The notes under the pieces were generated by a model that saw nothing but the letters and a program-made list of their open reading frames with translations, was not told the DNA's origin and searched no databases. Below, piece after piece: positions 39,376 through 49,570 of a stretch of DNA of 64,000 bases (position 1 is the first letter of the stretch; every line of letters starts with the position of its first letter). Source of the DNA: Heligmosomoides polygyrus polygyrus (Eukaryota; Nematoda; Chromadorea; Rhabditida; Heligmosomidae); assembly GCA_947396885.1 (NCBI GenBank), contig OX377205.1:70094969-70158968 (forward strand), given 5' to 3'. The position numbers and the translations under genes are program-made.

Positions 39376-42157
39376 AGAGGCTGCTAAAATCTCAGGGCCT
39401 AACCAGGCAAATTGAAAAGGACTAGGATGACAAGTCGAGGGTCTGAAGATACAAGCCAGGAAGATCAAGTACGACGGCATCGGAGTGACCGAGACGAAAG
39501 ACACCACCCCCTCCCCTACACGCCGCCTACGACTCCGGAGAAAAACTGTTCCTCGGAACATGCGACAGCAGCGGAGTAGGCGGCGTTGGTGTCCTCGTCA
39601 ACACGCACTTGGCCATGGACATCGATTCGTACGAGTCTCTGACAAGCCGAATAGGACGTCTGCGACTAAAGCGATGTGGCTCCGTGCCAGCTCTGACTGT
39701 GTTCGTCGCGTATGCCACAACATCTGACTACGACGACGAAGAGATCGAAGCCTTCTACGTGAAGCTAGAGAAGTTCTATAAGGAAGATTACACCTTCTAC
39801 AAGGTGATCGTCGGCGACTTCAACGCCTGATCGGGCCACGAAGGTCGCCGGAACAACTTCACATCGGAACCCACCGTTTGGAGTGGAACGAGCAAGGTGA
39901 AAGGCTGTCTGAGTTTATCATGTCGACCAAGACCATCCGTGGAGTTCACAGTTCCAGAGTTCCACAACGAGATCGACCACATCATCTTCAATCGCAAGCA
40001 ATGCCTGACCGACTTCTCCGTTGTTCCCAAGTTCTACACGGGATCGGACCACCGCCTCCTTCGCGCGAGGTTTCGCTTTTCGCGTCAAGGAGAGAAGGCC
40101 GCGAAGTTCAAGAAAGGGAATCCCAGAAAGACCATCAACTGGGACCTCTACACCTCTCTTGCCGGCCTTTGGGAAGGTACCGTCATGGACATCATCGACG
40201 AGGAATACGACCGCTTTGTGCACCATCTCCACGATAGTGCTAAGGGAGCCAAGAGGTTGAAGACCACCTAGAGACGCCTGTCTTCGGAAACTCTCGAGCT
40301 GATACGCCAGCGTGGAGCAGCACGAACGTCAGGCAACTACCAGCTGACGTCCGAGCTTGCGAAGCTATGCAGAGAGGCGATAAAGGAGGATCTTGAGGAG
40401 AGAAGGGCGGAAGTGTTGGCTGAAGCTGCAGAGGCAGGGTTGAGCATACGCAATGCCCGCCGAGACTTCGCTAACTTCAAGACCAAGATGACCGCTCCCC
40501 GACGTCCTGACGGAACCATCAACTCTTCCAGGAGGATCATGGGGAAGTTCATCCACGACTTCTACTCCGATCTCTTAGACAGCCACGTCCATCTGCCTCC
40601 CTCCCTCAGACCACTTCCGCAGGATGGATGCGTCGTCCCCTCTGTTCTCCCTTCCGTGATCCGACACGCCATCTTGTAGGTGAAGAAGCGTACAGCACCC
40701 GATCCCGACAGGACAAGACCCGAACACCTGAAGAACTTCCCACCAACACTCATCAACACCCTGGCACGGTCCTTCACACGCTACCTGTCGGAGTGCAAGA
40801 TTCCATCTCAGTGGAAGACCAGCAAGACCGTCTTGCTGTGCAAGAAGGGAGAAGTTCATGAAGTGGAAACTATTCCTTGATCTGTCTGTTGTCCGTAGTC
40901 TACAAGCTGTTCAATCGAGTCATCCTGAATAGGATCAGCAGAACGCTGGAAGAAGGACAGCCATGCAGGGTTTCGGAGAGGATTCAGAACGATCGACCAC
41001 ATACACACTGTTACGAAGCTCATCGAAGTGTCATGAGAGTACAAGCTGCCGTGGTGCGTTACGTTCATCGACCTGAAGAAGGCATTCGACTCCGTCGAGA
41101 ATAAAGCGGTCCACGAAGCTCTGCTCACTCGGTGCGTTCCTACTCAGTACATCAGAGTCCTTCGAGAGCTGTACAGTGGATTCACGACCAAGATCTCTCC
41201 ATTTTACAAATACGTCGTCATTGACGTGAAGAGAGGGGTTCGGCAAGGGGATACCGTATCCCCGAAGCTCTTCAGCGCCAACCTCGAAAACGTCATGCGC
41301 GAACTAGAATGGGAAGACATAAGAGTGAAAGTCGACGGCCGGCAGCCGCACCATCTGCGCTTCGCTGACGACATCGTGCTCATAACACCGAGCATCAGTC
41401 AGGCGCTGCAGCTGAATCTTACGAAGACGATGTTCATGAGGAACGGACAAGTTTCTGAGGCCCAGGCCCCATTCTCGCTTAACGGAACGAACGTCTCCGA
41501 ATGCTCCAGCTGTTTGTATCTGGGTCGCGAAGTCAACATGATGGCCAACGACCTAGCACCAGAGCTGAACAGGAGGAATCAAGCGGCTTGGGAAGCTTTC
41601 AAGAGCGTTGAAGAAGTCGTGAAGAAGACGAAGATCGTCCGACTCCGTGCCCACATATTCGGCTCTACCCTTCTTCCTACCCCCAACATGCACCTCAGAG
41701 ACCTGAGCTATACAAAAGCAGGATAAACACGCGCTCAGCGTCGCGCAGCGTGGAATCGAGAGGACGACGCTCGGAGTGACACGACTCACGCAACTGAGAG
41801 AAGGCTTCAGGAGTTACGATCTTCGCCGACGTTCGAAGATCAGAGACGCTGTCGCATGGGCCAAGTGTCAAAAATTAGGAGGGTCGGTCATGTAATGTGA
41901 TCCGCAAACATCCGCTGGACGAGAGCCATCACCGACTGGATTCCACGGGATGTCAAGACAACGCCGGGACACCCACCAATGTGTTGGTCGGAATTCTTCG
42001 TAAAAGCTCTGAACGATCGATATGACGCTCTTCGTGTCCCTCGAGCGAGGAGGATCCATTGGACCACGCTGGCACGCGACAGGGACGAATGGAGACGCTG
42101 CTGGCGCCCGCTCGAGCAAGTCGATGATCAACGGGACGACAGGACAGGTGACAGGTG
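39376..42157 (+). mobile_element. RTE-B LINE (+), 3' segment
   Basis: Resumes at agaggctgctaaaatctc and runs through endonuclease and reverse transcriptase to the 3' terminus, a short tandem of acaggtg (42143-42157). A segment covering the glutamate motif and N-terminal endonuclease strands is shortened near 39430. The element then meets its 3' TSD and a mariner end. Confidence 0.88.
39430..42130 (+). pseudogene. RTE-B endonuclease-reverse transcriptase (+ copy), disrupted
   Basis: Endonuclease pieces: VIVGDFNA (about 39808-39828, then a stop) and FHNEIDHIIFNRK, GSDHRLLRARF (about 39960-40070; SDH retained). A linker domain (40271-40680) follows, with RRDFANFKTKM and FYSDLLDSH, then SQWKTSKTVLL, FIDLKKAFDSVE (motif A, frame near 41060), VRQGDTVSPKLFSANLE (motif B, 41237-41290) and RFADDIVLI (motif C, 41358-41385). 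Relative to the minus copy about 70 bases are lost after SISQA (41405). The C-terminal region continues past 41730 in other frames. Multiple stops and shifts occur. The active-site FADD is intact. Confidence 0.86.
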
Positions 42158-42170
42158 ATGACTTCTACTA
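42158..42170 (+). repeat. RTE-B plus copy TSD, 3' side, truncated by mariner
   Basis: Partner of 36942-36954; its final TA (42169-42170) is the target dinucleotide of the mariner that starts at 42171. Confidence 0.7.
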
Positions 42171-43120
42171 TTGGGTTGTCAGATTGTAAATGTCGCCTGC
42201 TTTTGATTTGTCATTTCTCTGCAATAGTTATTTCTTAGATCATGTAACTTTACGTGTCTAACAAGCATTTCCGAAGGCATCTTTCGCCAAAGTTTCGTCC
42301 AGATTCGTAGACCCTTTCACAGAATTTTTTTAAAGGATTAACGATGATCGAGCAAATGTACCGAGTGCGTGTTTGCTTGCCGTACGACTTCAAGCAAGGC
42401 AGAACTGCTGCAGAATCCCATCGCGTCTTGTCTGAAGTATTTGGCAACGAAGTTCCACCATCACGTCAACACCAGCAATGGTTACAACGTTTCCGAGACG
42501 GTCATGAGAGCCTTGAAGACGAAGAACATCAACGGCGTCCTGAAGTTGTGGATAGCCAGGAATGAAAGGAAGCGGTCGAGTCGGCTCCAACATAAACTAC
42601 AAGTGAGCTCACACAGAGATTCGGTTGTCACCATTCTACCACTGCAAACAAGACAGCACGAGTCGGCATCGCTGGAATTTTCATCCGCAAAACCAAGAGC
42701 AGCGGTTTCTATGACTCCACCGTGACGTCAGATGAGAAGTGGATCCACTACGACAATACCACACAAAAGCGGCAATTGTTGAGCCCGGTGAGCTTCCGTT
42801 CAAGAACCACGAAGTCGAAATTTGGCTGTCAAACGTCTTCCAGTCGCATCCACCCAGTCGTCTTTAACAAAGGCATCCATTTTTTGCAAGGACGCAGTGG
42901 ACACGTCATCCCCCATATATAAAAGAGGAAGGGTTTTGTGTCCGATGTTAGCCACCCGCAATTCGTACACTGGCTAGCTAGCCGGTTTAATCACCCAAGT
43001 TTGCGGTGCGGTTTCCAGTTGTCCAAACGAAGACGCTTGACAGTTGTCCACCAATGTTGTTTACCATCGACTGCCATGGACTGCCTGACGTAGGGTGATT
43101 TCGAAAGAGGTTTCTTCCCA
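42171..43120 (+). mobile_element. Mariner fragment, right end uncertain
   Basis: Begins TA/ttgggttgtcagattg, a mariner-type end, and contains transposase pieces to about 42990. A matching right TIR is not clear; cccaata near 43116 is a weak candidate, so the end coordinate is approximate. Confidence 0.6.
42344..43010 (+). pseudogene. Mariner transposase, fragmentary
   Basis: A helix-turn-helix block, CLPYDFKQGRTAAESHRVL then QHQQWLQRFRDGHESLEDEE and RRPEVVD, is at 42344-42560. A catalytic block VTSDEKWIHYDN (first Asp present, 42722-42760) is followed by GEPSVQEPRS in another frame. The second and third Asp boxes were not found, so the C-terminal third is lost or unrecognisable. Confidence 0.75.
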
Positions 43121-43279
43121 ATACGTGTCTAGTGGTCATACCTCAGTGTTCCTTCCCAGCTCTCCTGTGTGGTGCAACCTTCCACTATTTTTACCGCCAT
43201 ACTTTTACCACTACCCCACTACCAGGGTTGCTGCTACTACAGAAATTGAATCCACTAGGGATGCTTCCTTACTCAGCGT

Positions 43280-43366
43280 CAGTTGCCGGCGAAGCCGGCT
43301 AGCCTAGCGTGGCCCGCCCGGCCAGAGTCGGGTGCGGGCGAAGCCCGCAACCGACGCTGGTGGATA
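43280..43366. repeat. Two GC hairpins with cgaag-type loops
   Basis: gccggcgaagccggc (43286-43300) and tgcgggcgaagcccgca (about 43332-43348) are two short perfect stem-loops 32 bases apart. The first is followed directly by ctag. No gene surrounds them. They might be the 3' end of a Helitron-like element, but no 5' end or CTRR context could be demonstrated. Confidence 0.5.
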
Positions 43367-43639
43367 ATAATGGACCTACCTAGTTGCCTCTTATTTTAGG
43401 TATGTCATTCTTTGTTTATAACGAAATTTCTTTTTGATCAAAAACGACATTTATAATCCAATAAACCTGATATCATGATGAAACCATAAATATGAACAAC
43501 TGGTACGAAACAATCGCCCTCATTTTAGGTACCGAATACATATGTACATCCTTGCATACGTAGGAGAATCAATTGTTCTCATCAATATCCTAAGGATAAT
43601 AGTGTGAGTACACCTATTAGATAACCTGTCGCATCGCTG

Positions 43640-43860
43640 AAAGAATGAAGACTGACCCTTAATATTATTTATTTATTTTTATTTTGTACGTGTACAATCA
43701 CAGTTCAAAACGAAACGAAAATCAAACAAAAGAGGGCATGTTAATGAATACGATAACACAAATAGCGATAACTAGCACAATCGCGAATAACTTGGTAAGC
43801 TACTAACTAGGGAAGGGTTTCGACCTCCCATAAAACTTCAAGTTGAGACCAGGATCATTA
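43640..43860 (-). repeat. Possible LINE 3' end with (AAAT)n tail
   Basis: On the minus strand the stretch ends with aaaataaaaataaataaata (43665-43685), like the tail of the CR1/Jockey-type LINE at 28248-28273. Adjacent minus-strand sequence gives a short peptide pattern compatible with a LINE C-terminus, but the match is weak. Confidence 0.3.
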
Positions 43861-44027
43861 GAAAGAGCTCGGAATGCTGATTTCGAATATTTTTGTCAAA
43901 ATTGCAAAATGAAATTTCTGAGCCAGTTATGGCCTGCCAAAATCGGGGGCCTCACCACAGGCTGGCCGTGTGACACACCTGGGGCGAGAGTGGTGAGTCG
44001 TGGGGGATCCGTATGAAGGAGCTGCCG

Positions 44028-44096
44028 GCTCCGGCGGTGGCGCAGGGGTAGTGCTCCTGCTCGTCAGGTGCAACTTTGTTCCCGTTGCTCGTTCCC
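44028..44096 (+). other. tRNA-like segment, probably SINE-derived
   Basis: ggtggcgcaggggtagtgct has an A-box-like core and is followed by a plausible arm (ctcctgctcgtcaggtgc). A B box and acceptor-stem pairing are not evident, so this is not called a tRNA gene. Confidence 0.25.
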
Positions 44097-44374
44097 GTTT
44101 TTGCAATCATAATTAATCGTCGAAATGACCTTTTATTCTGAATTATGACACGTGTTTGATTAAATAGGCGGGACAACGGCCATACACGATTGTACAAATA
44201 GTTGAAGGCAAAAACTGCTACGGTGACATTTTTATTTACTGTTTTCCACAAGTGGAGTCCAAATCACATATTGAACAACTAGAGGTGCTTCTAACAACTT
44301 TGGCATCATGGAACAAAGCAAAAACATGCGGATATTCTTACTGATTTACTGTTGTGGGCATCTTTGCAGGCTGC

Positions 44375-44577
44375 CAAATCACTGTGCGCAATATCCCTGC
44401 CGGGGCTACATCGCTGATTCAATCTCTAGACGTTTTTCCTTCGGCCCCATAAAAAACGTTATGAGAAGGGTCAGGTCCTTCACCATGGGAAATAGCGTGG
44501 AGTTCAACCTGACCCAGAGAGACAACATTCTGAAGGTTCTATCGCAGATCAACCGTATCAGTGTGTGAGCAAATGGG
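44375..44577 (+). pseudogene. DDE transposase fragment with one frameshift
   Basis: The frame from about 44375 reads CQITVRNIPAGATSLIQSLDV, then after a shift near 44440 FGPIKNVMRRVRSF and NLTQRDNILKVLSQINR. The order IPxGxTxxIQxLDV...K...QRDNILK is typical of the C-terminal part of a group of DDE-superfamily transposases. This is recalled from pattern, not verified. It is preceded by the acceptor-like atctttgcag, which may be coincidental. Confidence 0.45.
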
Positions 44578-44696
44578 GCTAGACTGCAGAGTGAAATATT
44601 CGGGTAACGAGACCACGTCGCTGCTGGTCACGATGATGGCTGCTCCTGTGTTTATTGATGCTAACATACGGAAAGCAGTAACCGTGGCGTGCGCGG

Positions 44697-44840
44697 TATG
44701 AACGGGCGACAGCAGCGACTGGAGCGACTGGAGCGACAGCTCGGGCATGAACACTTTTCGGCGGCGCGCGCTAGGTTTAATCGACATGTATGTTTTGCAC
44801 GGGCGACGAGTCGCTCTTGTCGCGAAGCATGAACAGGTCC
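44697..44840. mobile_element. MITE family H, copy C (one-ended)
   Basis: The right end is gaacaggtcc followed by taa. Reverse-complemented it reads ggacctgttcatgcttcgcg and then matches copy A through gactcgtcgc, aaaacatacat, cgattaaa, gcgcgcgccgccgaaaa. The left end at about 44697 (ggtatgaacgggcgac) corresponds to an internal repeat of copy A, so this copy is truncated. Confidence 0.65.
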
Positions 44841-45089
44841 TAACAGGTAGAACCCTTATTTTGCAATCGAATAGGTAGCTGCGTCCGAGCACACGGATAC
44901 TTGCCGAAAAAAAAATACAGCGTTTGTAACAACATTTCATTAGAAAACAAATAGAATCCCAAGAAACGACAAGATCAAAAGAACAAGAAAAATACAATAA
45001 AGTCGTTGGGACGCGCCAACAGGTACTCTAGTCAGGGTCTTGTCCAAGCGTTTTTTGTCCACGCCTCGGCTCTTCGCGGTCTTTATATC
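44841..45089. other. Unassigned, downstream of the 427-codon ORF
   Basis: Probably 3' region of the Gypsy-like element on the minus strand. No LTR could be matched to sequence beyond 50650. Confidence 0.35.
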
Positions 45090-46373
45090 CTAAAAACTCC
45101 CGTCCAAGTCACACCTCTTGACCGGCGGTTGATCTACGAGCTCCCTTGGCCGACCCCTTCTCCACATGCCGCCCCTTTCCCCAGCTGATAGCCTCATCAG
45201 CTGAAATTCCTGTCTCCTTATACATGGCAATGGCACAACATCAAGCATCTTTTTTCTTATTGTCTCATACAATATCTTTGCACACGCTGCAGTACTGTCA
45301 TTACCATAAAATGAGATCGCAACTTCTGGCGAACCAGCCTCACAAAATACACGCCCATCTTCTATTTTCGTATTCGATGCCTTAAAAAACTGCCCCGCTT
45401 TGGCGCGGTTTCCAATCGCCTGTTCCAACATCATCCAGATTTCGCTCACCTTTTTCCAGACCTTTATATTCTTTTCGAGCACCGGCGGCCACACAGCAAT
45501 GAATCTTCCTCCGTCTTCAAAGTGTCGGTCGCACGCTTTGATAATCTCGAAGATCTCGTCATCCTTGAACGTTTTGTCTAGTGGCCACACCACGACCCAT
45601 ATTTTGTTCATCCTCCATTCATTAAGAACTTCACGGAGCTGCCTGAATGTGGTCGCTACTCGTGTGGCAATTCCTCGTTTCAGGCCATCCTCCAGGAACA
45701 CGCCGCACGCTGGAGCAGCGAAGCCAGTCGGGCCATCTTTGATAGGCCTCTTGGCTTTCACTTCTTCCTCTAGCGATATTTTCAACTTCTTAAGAGCAGA
45801 ATCATACGTAGTCTTGAATCCATAACCGCCTATCCTTTCGTGCTTTTTTATTCCATCGGTTGCACAAACAAATTCAGTCCAATCGACGCACTTGTCGTAG
45901 GCTATTCGGAGTACGGATACCAATGCCTCCTCGTCTAGACATACGGCGCCTTCTTTCCAGAATTTGATTTTTGACGCCACGTCGATGTCTCCTCGCACGA
46001 AGACACTAGCTACCCTCCAGGCCTCCCATAGTGTTCCTATCGGCCTATTCGCTAGAGCTCCAGGAAACTGGATGCCCACGAGTTCTCCTAACGTCGTCGC
46101 AGTCTTGAGACAGCCGTCCTTGCACTCATAGTTCAAGTGTCCCTTTTCGCTTCTCGATTTCAGCACAGCGCCGCTGAAACAAGGATATATCACTTTGTTA
46201 ACTCGAATCCGATGCTTCTTTCCTTTCTTCTCTCCATTATTACCTACCTTCTCGTCTGAAATATAAGGTGGGACTACTCTTAAAAATTCAAACTGCACTC
46301 TCACTGGTTCCTCGTTCTCTCCGATTCTTGTTATCACTGCCGAGTTTTCACTCCTATCTCTGGTAGCCCTCAT
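45090..46373 (-). CDS. 427-aa protein: integrase C-terminal tail plus unknown domain
   Basis: An uninterrupted frame from ATG 46373 to the stop at 45090. Residues 9-36 (ENSAVITRIGENEEPVRV, FLRVVP) continue the expected C-terminal end of a Ty3/Gypsy-like pol, immediately after the decayed integrase. Residues about 60-427 form an extra region of unknown function: Cys pair in YECKDGCLK (82-90), FPGALANRPIGTLWEAWRV (103-121), KIWVVVWPLDKTF (257-269), GGRFIAVWPP (288-297), KVWKKVSEIW (304-313), and a basic tail RRGRPRELV. No signal peptide or membrane segment is visible, so it is not a typical env. Upstream pol is full of stops, yet this ORF is intact. It may be a pol extension, a separate accessory ORF, or a domesticated host gene. 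The ATG at 46373 may be secondary to the decay of pol. Confidence 0.6.
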   Translation of the reverse strand: MRATRDRSENSAVITRIGENEEPVRVQFEFLRVVPPYISDEKVGNNGEKKGKKHRIRVNKVIYPCFSGAVLKSRSEKGHLNYECKDGCLKTATTLGELVGIQFPGALANRPIGTLWEAWRVASVFVRGDIDVASKIKFWKEGAVCLDEEALVSVLRIAYDKCVDWTEFVCATDGIKKHERIGGYGFKTTYDSALKKLKISLEEEVKAKRPIKDGPTGFAAPACGVFLEDGLKRGIATRVATTFRQLREVLNEWRMNKIWVVVWPLDKTFKDDEIFEIIKACDRHFEDGGRFIAVWPPVLEKNIKVWKKVSEIWMMLEQAIGNRAKAGQFFKASNTKIEDGRVFCEAGSPEVAISFYGNDSTAACAKILYETIRKKMLDVVPLPCIRRQEFQLMRLSAGERGGMWRRGRPRELVDQPPVKRCDLDGSF

Positions 46374-46429
46374 ACTTCCACCCCTTTTCTCTCATAATAC
46401 TTTCTCTTCACTCTCGCGCTATCGCTCGT

Positions 46430-47435
46430 TGTGCTCCCTTACTCTATCGTGCACCTCGGTATTGCATTGTAGCAACTGAGCTTTGTAATATTCCTTATTG
46501 TTCCCTTGCCTACCATGATACACCTCCATTTGAAATTATGGACGACGGCGCAACAGGATCGATGCAGTGCAATATGAAGGAAAGACTGTCCCCCGTCGAA
46601 TGGTGGGGGTTGTTTTGTATGCAAACATGCAAAATGGCGGTCCGCTGTCCCACTTCATTGCAACGACCGCAGTTCATCTTAACATCGCTATGATCGTTAC
46701 ATTCGGCCTTTACGTTATGTCGTTTTCCCTGGGATTATATCCTTTTGTGATTAAATGTGCTATTCTTGTAACTCTAGTGAGCATCACTTTGTTTTCAAAC
46801 TCACCACCCCCGTCGGGCAATGCGGTTTTGGGCCAGCGACACCCTTCTGCCATACAGCGGCTAAACAGAGTACTTGCGGCCGTTTCTTTCTTGTCAAGGG
46901 CCGGATATGCAGCTACAAACTTTGAAAATGGTCTATAACGGTGACGGCGTATCAATTTCCACTAAACATAGGACCCAATTCCAATATCTCCACTCCTACT
47001 TTGTCACGATTAAAGGTTTTAATGGTGGCACTAATGGAGGTCTCTGGTTGTGTGCGAAGCACCGCTGACACTCCCGAGTCTACTAACTAGTATCATGTAC
47101 CATGGTGGACCAAAGAACTTTCCTAAGCTTTTTCAGTAGCTTGTGAGCACTAAAGTGGCCTAAAAACATTCCGCCATGAGCCTCTAGAATACCTCATATC
47201 GTGCGCTTTTCGGAACAAAAAAGAAACAGTGCATTTTAACTCGCTTTCTTCTATTACGAAAATCTGCTACTCGCTCCGATTTCGCTACTCCTATCCAAAT
47301 CGGTGACATGGTGGCTTCGTTCTGCTCTGCTGAGACTTTAGAAGCAAAGTAGTGGGCATGGAGATGCTTGTCATCTCCTTCCTGAGACGAAACCGCACCT
47401 AATCCAATCGTCGATGGGACTGCGCAAATCACCAA
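46430..47435 (-). pseudogene. Gypsy-like RNase H and integrase, degraded
   Basis: RNase H: PLVICAVPSTIGLGAVSSQE and HYFASKVS (47435-47310), where TDAS of active enzymes reads AVPS, so the first catalytic Asp is lost. Integrase zinc-binding: AHGG near 47178, GHFSAHK, then two consecutive stops, then TRECQRC near 47070 and LVPPLKPL. Catalytic core: TVIDHFSKFVAAYPA-type sequence near 46930, RWPKTALPDGGGEFENKV (second Asp present) and YNPREND (the catalytic Glu is in this box). Downstream: PHHSTGDSLSFILH near 46600 and KYYERKGVEV near 46390. At least four stops or shifts. Confidence 0.78.
46439..46500 (-). other. Integrase tail segment
   Basis: The nucleotide sequence here encodes, in a frame different from the 427-codon ORF, VHDRVREHNER, a typical post-core segment of Gypsy-like integrases. 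It shows that the pol frame changes at least once before 46373. Confidence 0.5.
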
Positions 47436-47464
47436 TGGTCTCGTACCGTCTCTAGCCTTTTCTA

Positions 47465-48688
47465 TTGGGCTGGCTGAAAAGTAAACAAAAAATCTTTCTT
47501 CATTCAGCCATAGTTTTCTAAATGCAAACTAGAAATCAACAACATATTTACCACAGAGCGATATAACCTTCTCCCATCTGCTCGGCAAATCGCTGATTTC
47601 TTTTGTCCAGAAATCATCGGATTGCGACTTGAAGAAATTGTCGACTGCCATTTTGAGGTCATATTAGCCTTCAAAATTTTTTCTCTCAAATGATGGTTCA
47701 GCGATCTAAACAGATGGTAGTCCGATGGCACGAAACCCGGCGAATACGGTGACCGGATAGCCAAGTTCGGCTATCTTCTCACAGGTTGCCGATGCAACGC
47801 ATGGGCGTGCGCTATCATGCTGCAGGTGGACACTTGATCTTTTCACCTTTTTTCTCTCATTGCATCCGCAATTAATGAAGTTGATTAAAGTATATGAAAG
47901 CGGTGATTGTCTTGCCAGCAGCCAGCAAATTATGGTAGACTGGCTCTTTCGCATCCTACCAAACGCAAAATTTTTGCGTTGGTGTGGGTCTGGCTTCGGC
48001 TGGACTGGTGGTTCTTCATCGCATGGGAGCCAGACGGCATGACGTGCGCTGTTATCGTAGCTATCCAGCTCTTACCTCCCGTCGCTAGACCCTCAAGAAA
48101 TTCTTTCGATGCAGCTGCGCGAGGAGTGAGTGGCATATGTTCACTCGCACTTGCTTATATGCCTCGGTCAGCCTATGAGGGATCCATCTTGTCAAAACTT
48201 CTCGATAGCCGAGGTCGTGGAGAAAAAGCTCGATAGTGGAGTGGGTGCAGCCGAGGGTTGTTACCAGTTCCCGCCTATTTGCTTTCGTGGATCTGATAAC
48301 GAGCTGCAATCTATCATCATCGGTAGCAGACTGCGCTCCCCATCTTCAAGGCTCATATCTCCTGAATCAAAGCGAGTGAACCAACGGTGCACTATGGTGA
48401 GGCTCATGGTTCCTTCTACAAATGCATCGGTGATACATATTAGAGACCTTTGTGCTTGCGTTAGATCCTGGATGCACAATTCGTGGAAGACCGACCACTC
48501 GAAGCTGTTGTTGGCTAATTAAGTTCCAAATGTCATCAAAATGACGCGCGGGCCCTTATATACTTATACTCGCAGCGAACGCTTGTGGAATTTTTTAGAC
48601 GATTCTCACAGACCCAGGATTTTTGAAACTTTTCCAGAAAATTCTGTAGTTTTAAAAATTTTGTTTCAAGACCCTTCGGCCAGGCTAA
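47465..48688 (-). mobile_element. Mariner inserted in the Gypsy-like element
   Basis: The left end ttgggctggctgaaaagt and the reverse complement of the right end ttagcctggccgaagggt match in about 12 of 18, with TA on both sides (47463-47464, 48689-48690). Its 1224-bp length is mariner-like. It lies exactly between the RT N-terminal flank (48700 onwards) and the RNase H block (47435 downwards) of the host element. Confidence 0.82.
47504..48520 (-). pseudogene. Mariner transposase, frameshifted
   Basis: The N-terminal helix-turn-helix remnant (AFVEGTMSLTIVHRWFTRFDSGDMSLEDGE) is at 48440-48340. ELVTTLGCTHSTIELFLHDLG and EVLTRWIPHRLTE are near 48280-48200. HLQHDSARPCVA is near 47840, carrying the second catalytic Asp. 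YSPGFVPSDYHLFRSL is near 47745, carrying the third. Frameshifts and stops near 48250, 48080 and 47770 disable it. The GFVPSD box deviates from the usual DLAPSD. Confidence 0.82.
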
Positions 48689-48699
48689 TATATTGGGTT

Positions 48700-49183
48700 G
48701 TGTCACAGGAGAAGAAGAGATAATTTTTTGACCTTTTCCAACGCTCCTATCACACAGCGAAAACGCATTGGGAAGTTCATCCAAAACACTGCTTCTTCGC
48801 TCAACGCTTCCACATTAGCACTCTCTGTCAAATGCCCATACAGCAATTTTCTTCTTTCGTCTAGCATCATTTATAGTGATGTGTTATCCGTCATCAACGA
48901 ATTCAGATCACCCTATCATTGTCTCCACTTTTCCGTTCCCCACTTGCCAACTTTTTCTCCTTAAGTTCAATATCATCGGTTCTTCAGCGTCATTCATTAC
49001 TGGGGCTTCCGTTCTCTTATTCCTTGCTTTGAATACTCCTTTCTTACTTGGCCACAACACACCGTCCTCTTTCTCACTGCTACCTTGGCGTTGCACCGTA
49101 ATCAAAACTTTGCCATGTAGAGGAATGCATATCCGCTTAGCTACAAACACTTTACCATTCTCATCCGCTTGAGATGCTCGCAC
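48700..49183 (-). pseudogene. Gypsy-like pol segment before RT
   Basis: Minus-strand frames give AKRICIPLHGKVLITV, DGVLWPSKKGVF and MNDAEEPMILN, the connector between protease and RT in this type of element. Past a frame change come SVERRSSVLDELPNAFSLCD and KGQKIISS, the approach to the RT palm (LxxxxxxFALxDxELG in relatives). The RT itself does not follow; the mariner does. Confidence 0.62.
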
Positions 49184-49269
49184 GATGCTACCTTTACTTG
49201 GAAACCTAGCTTTTCCAGCGCATTCGTTCCTATCAGAGTTTCTTCAACTTTCTCATCAGAAATGTGAAA

Positions 49270-49570
49270 CAGTACTTCCACCCGCTTACCTCCTAACTCT
49301 CCTCCATTTTAACAGCGCCTAAAAGAATTATCTGATTGTTTGATGCATCGTACACGTGCATCGTCAACTCCTTTGCCATCATCTCCAACTTATCACCTCA
49401 AAACCTGATTTTTGAGTCACCGCTGCTTAACTCACAGGCACAACACTAAACATCAATCCTGTGCTCAAAATTTCTGGGACTCGTCTATCCAGTATATTCG
49501 CCCAACATGGTATCACTCTACCAATTGGAGGGGTCACTTTCTCTCTTTCTTGTCCACTCCTTATACCTAA
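49270..49570 (-). pseudogene. Retropepsin-like domain, active-site Asp lost
   Basis: On the minus strand: IGRVIPCWANILDRRVPEIL, STGLMFSVVPVS, then after one stop MHVYDASNNQIILLGAV, EVLFHISDEKVEETL and IGTNALEKLGFQV. The order of xTGxxxSVVP, the DASxNxIxLLGxV strand and the LIGTNALxxLG end fits retroviral-type aspartic proteases. The active-site triad DTG reads STG here, so the fold is dead even without the stop. Confidence 0.68.

Noticed and set aside
43280..43366. Bacterial terminators or bacterial contamination
   Set aside because: GC hairpins lack T tracts, and the flanks are ordinary eukaryotic repeat sequence.
44028..44096. tRNA gene
   Set aside because: A-box-like core only; no B box or acceptor stem could be paired.
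46567..46938. 123-codon plus-strand frame with hydrophobic segments
   Set aside because: Antisense to the recognisable integrase core.
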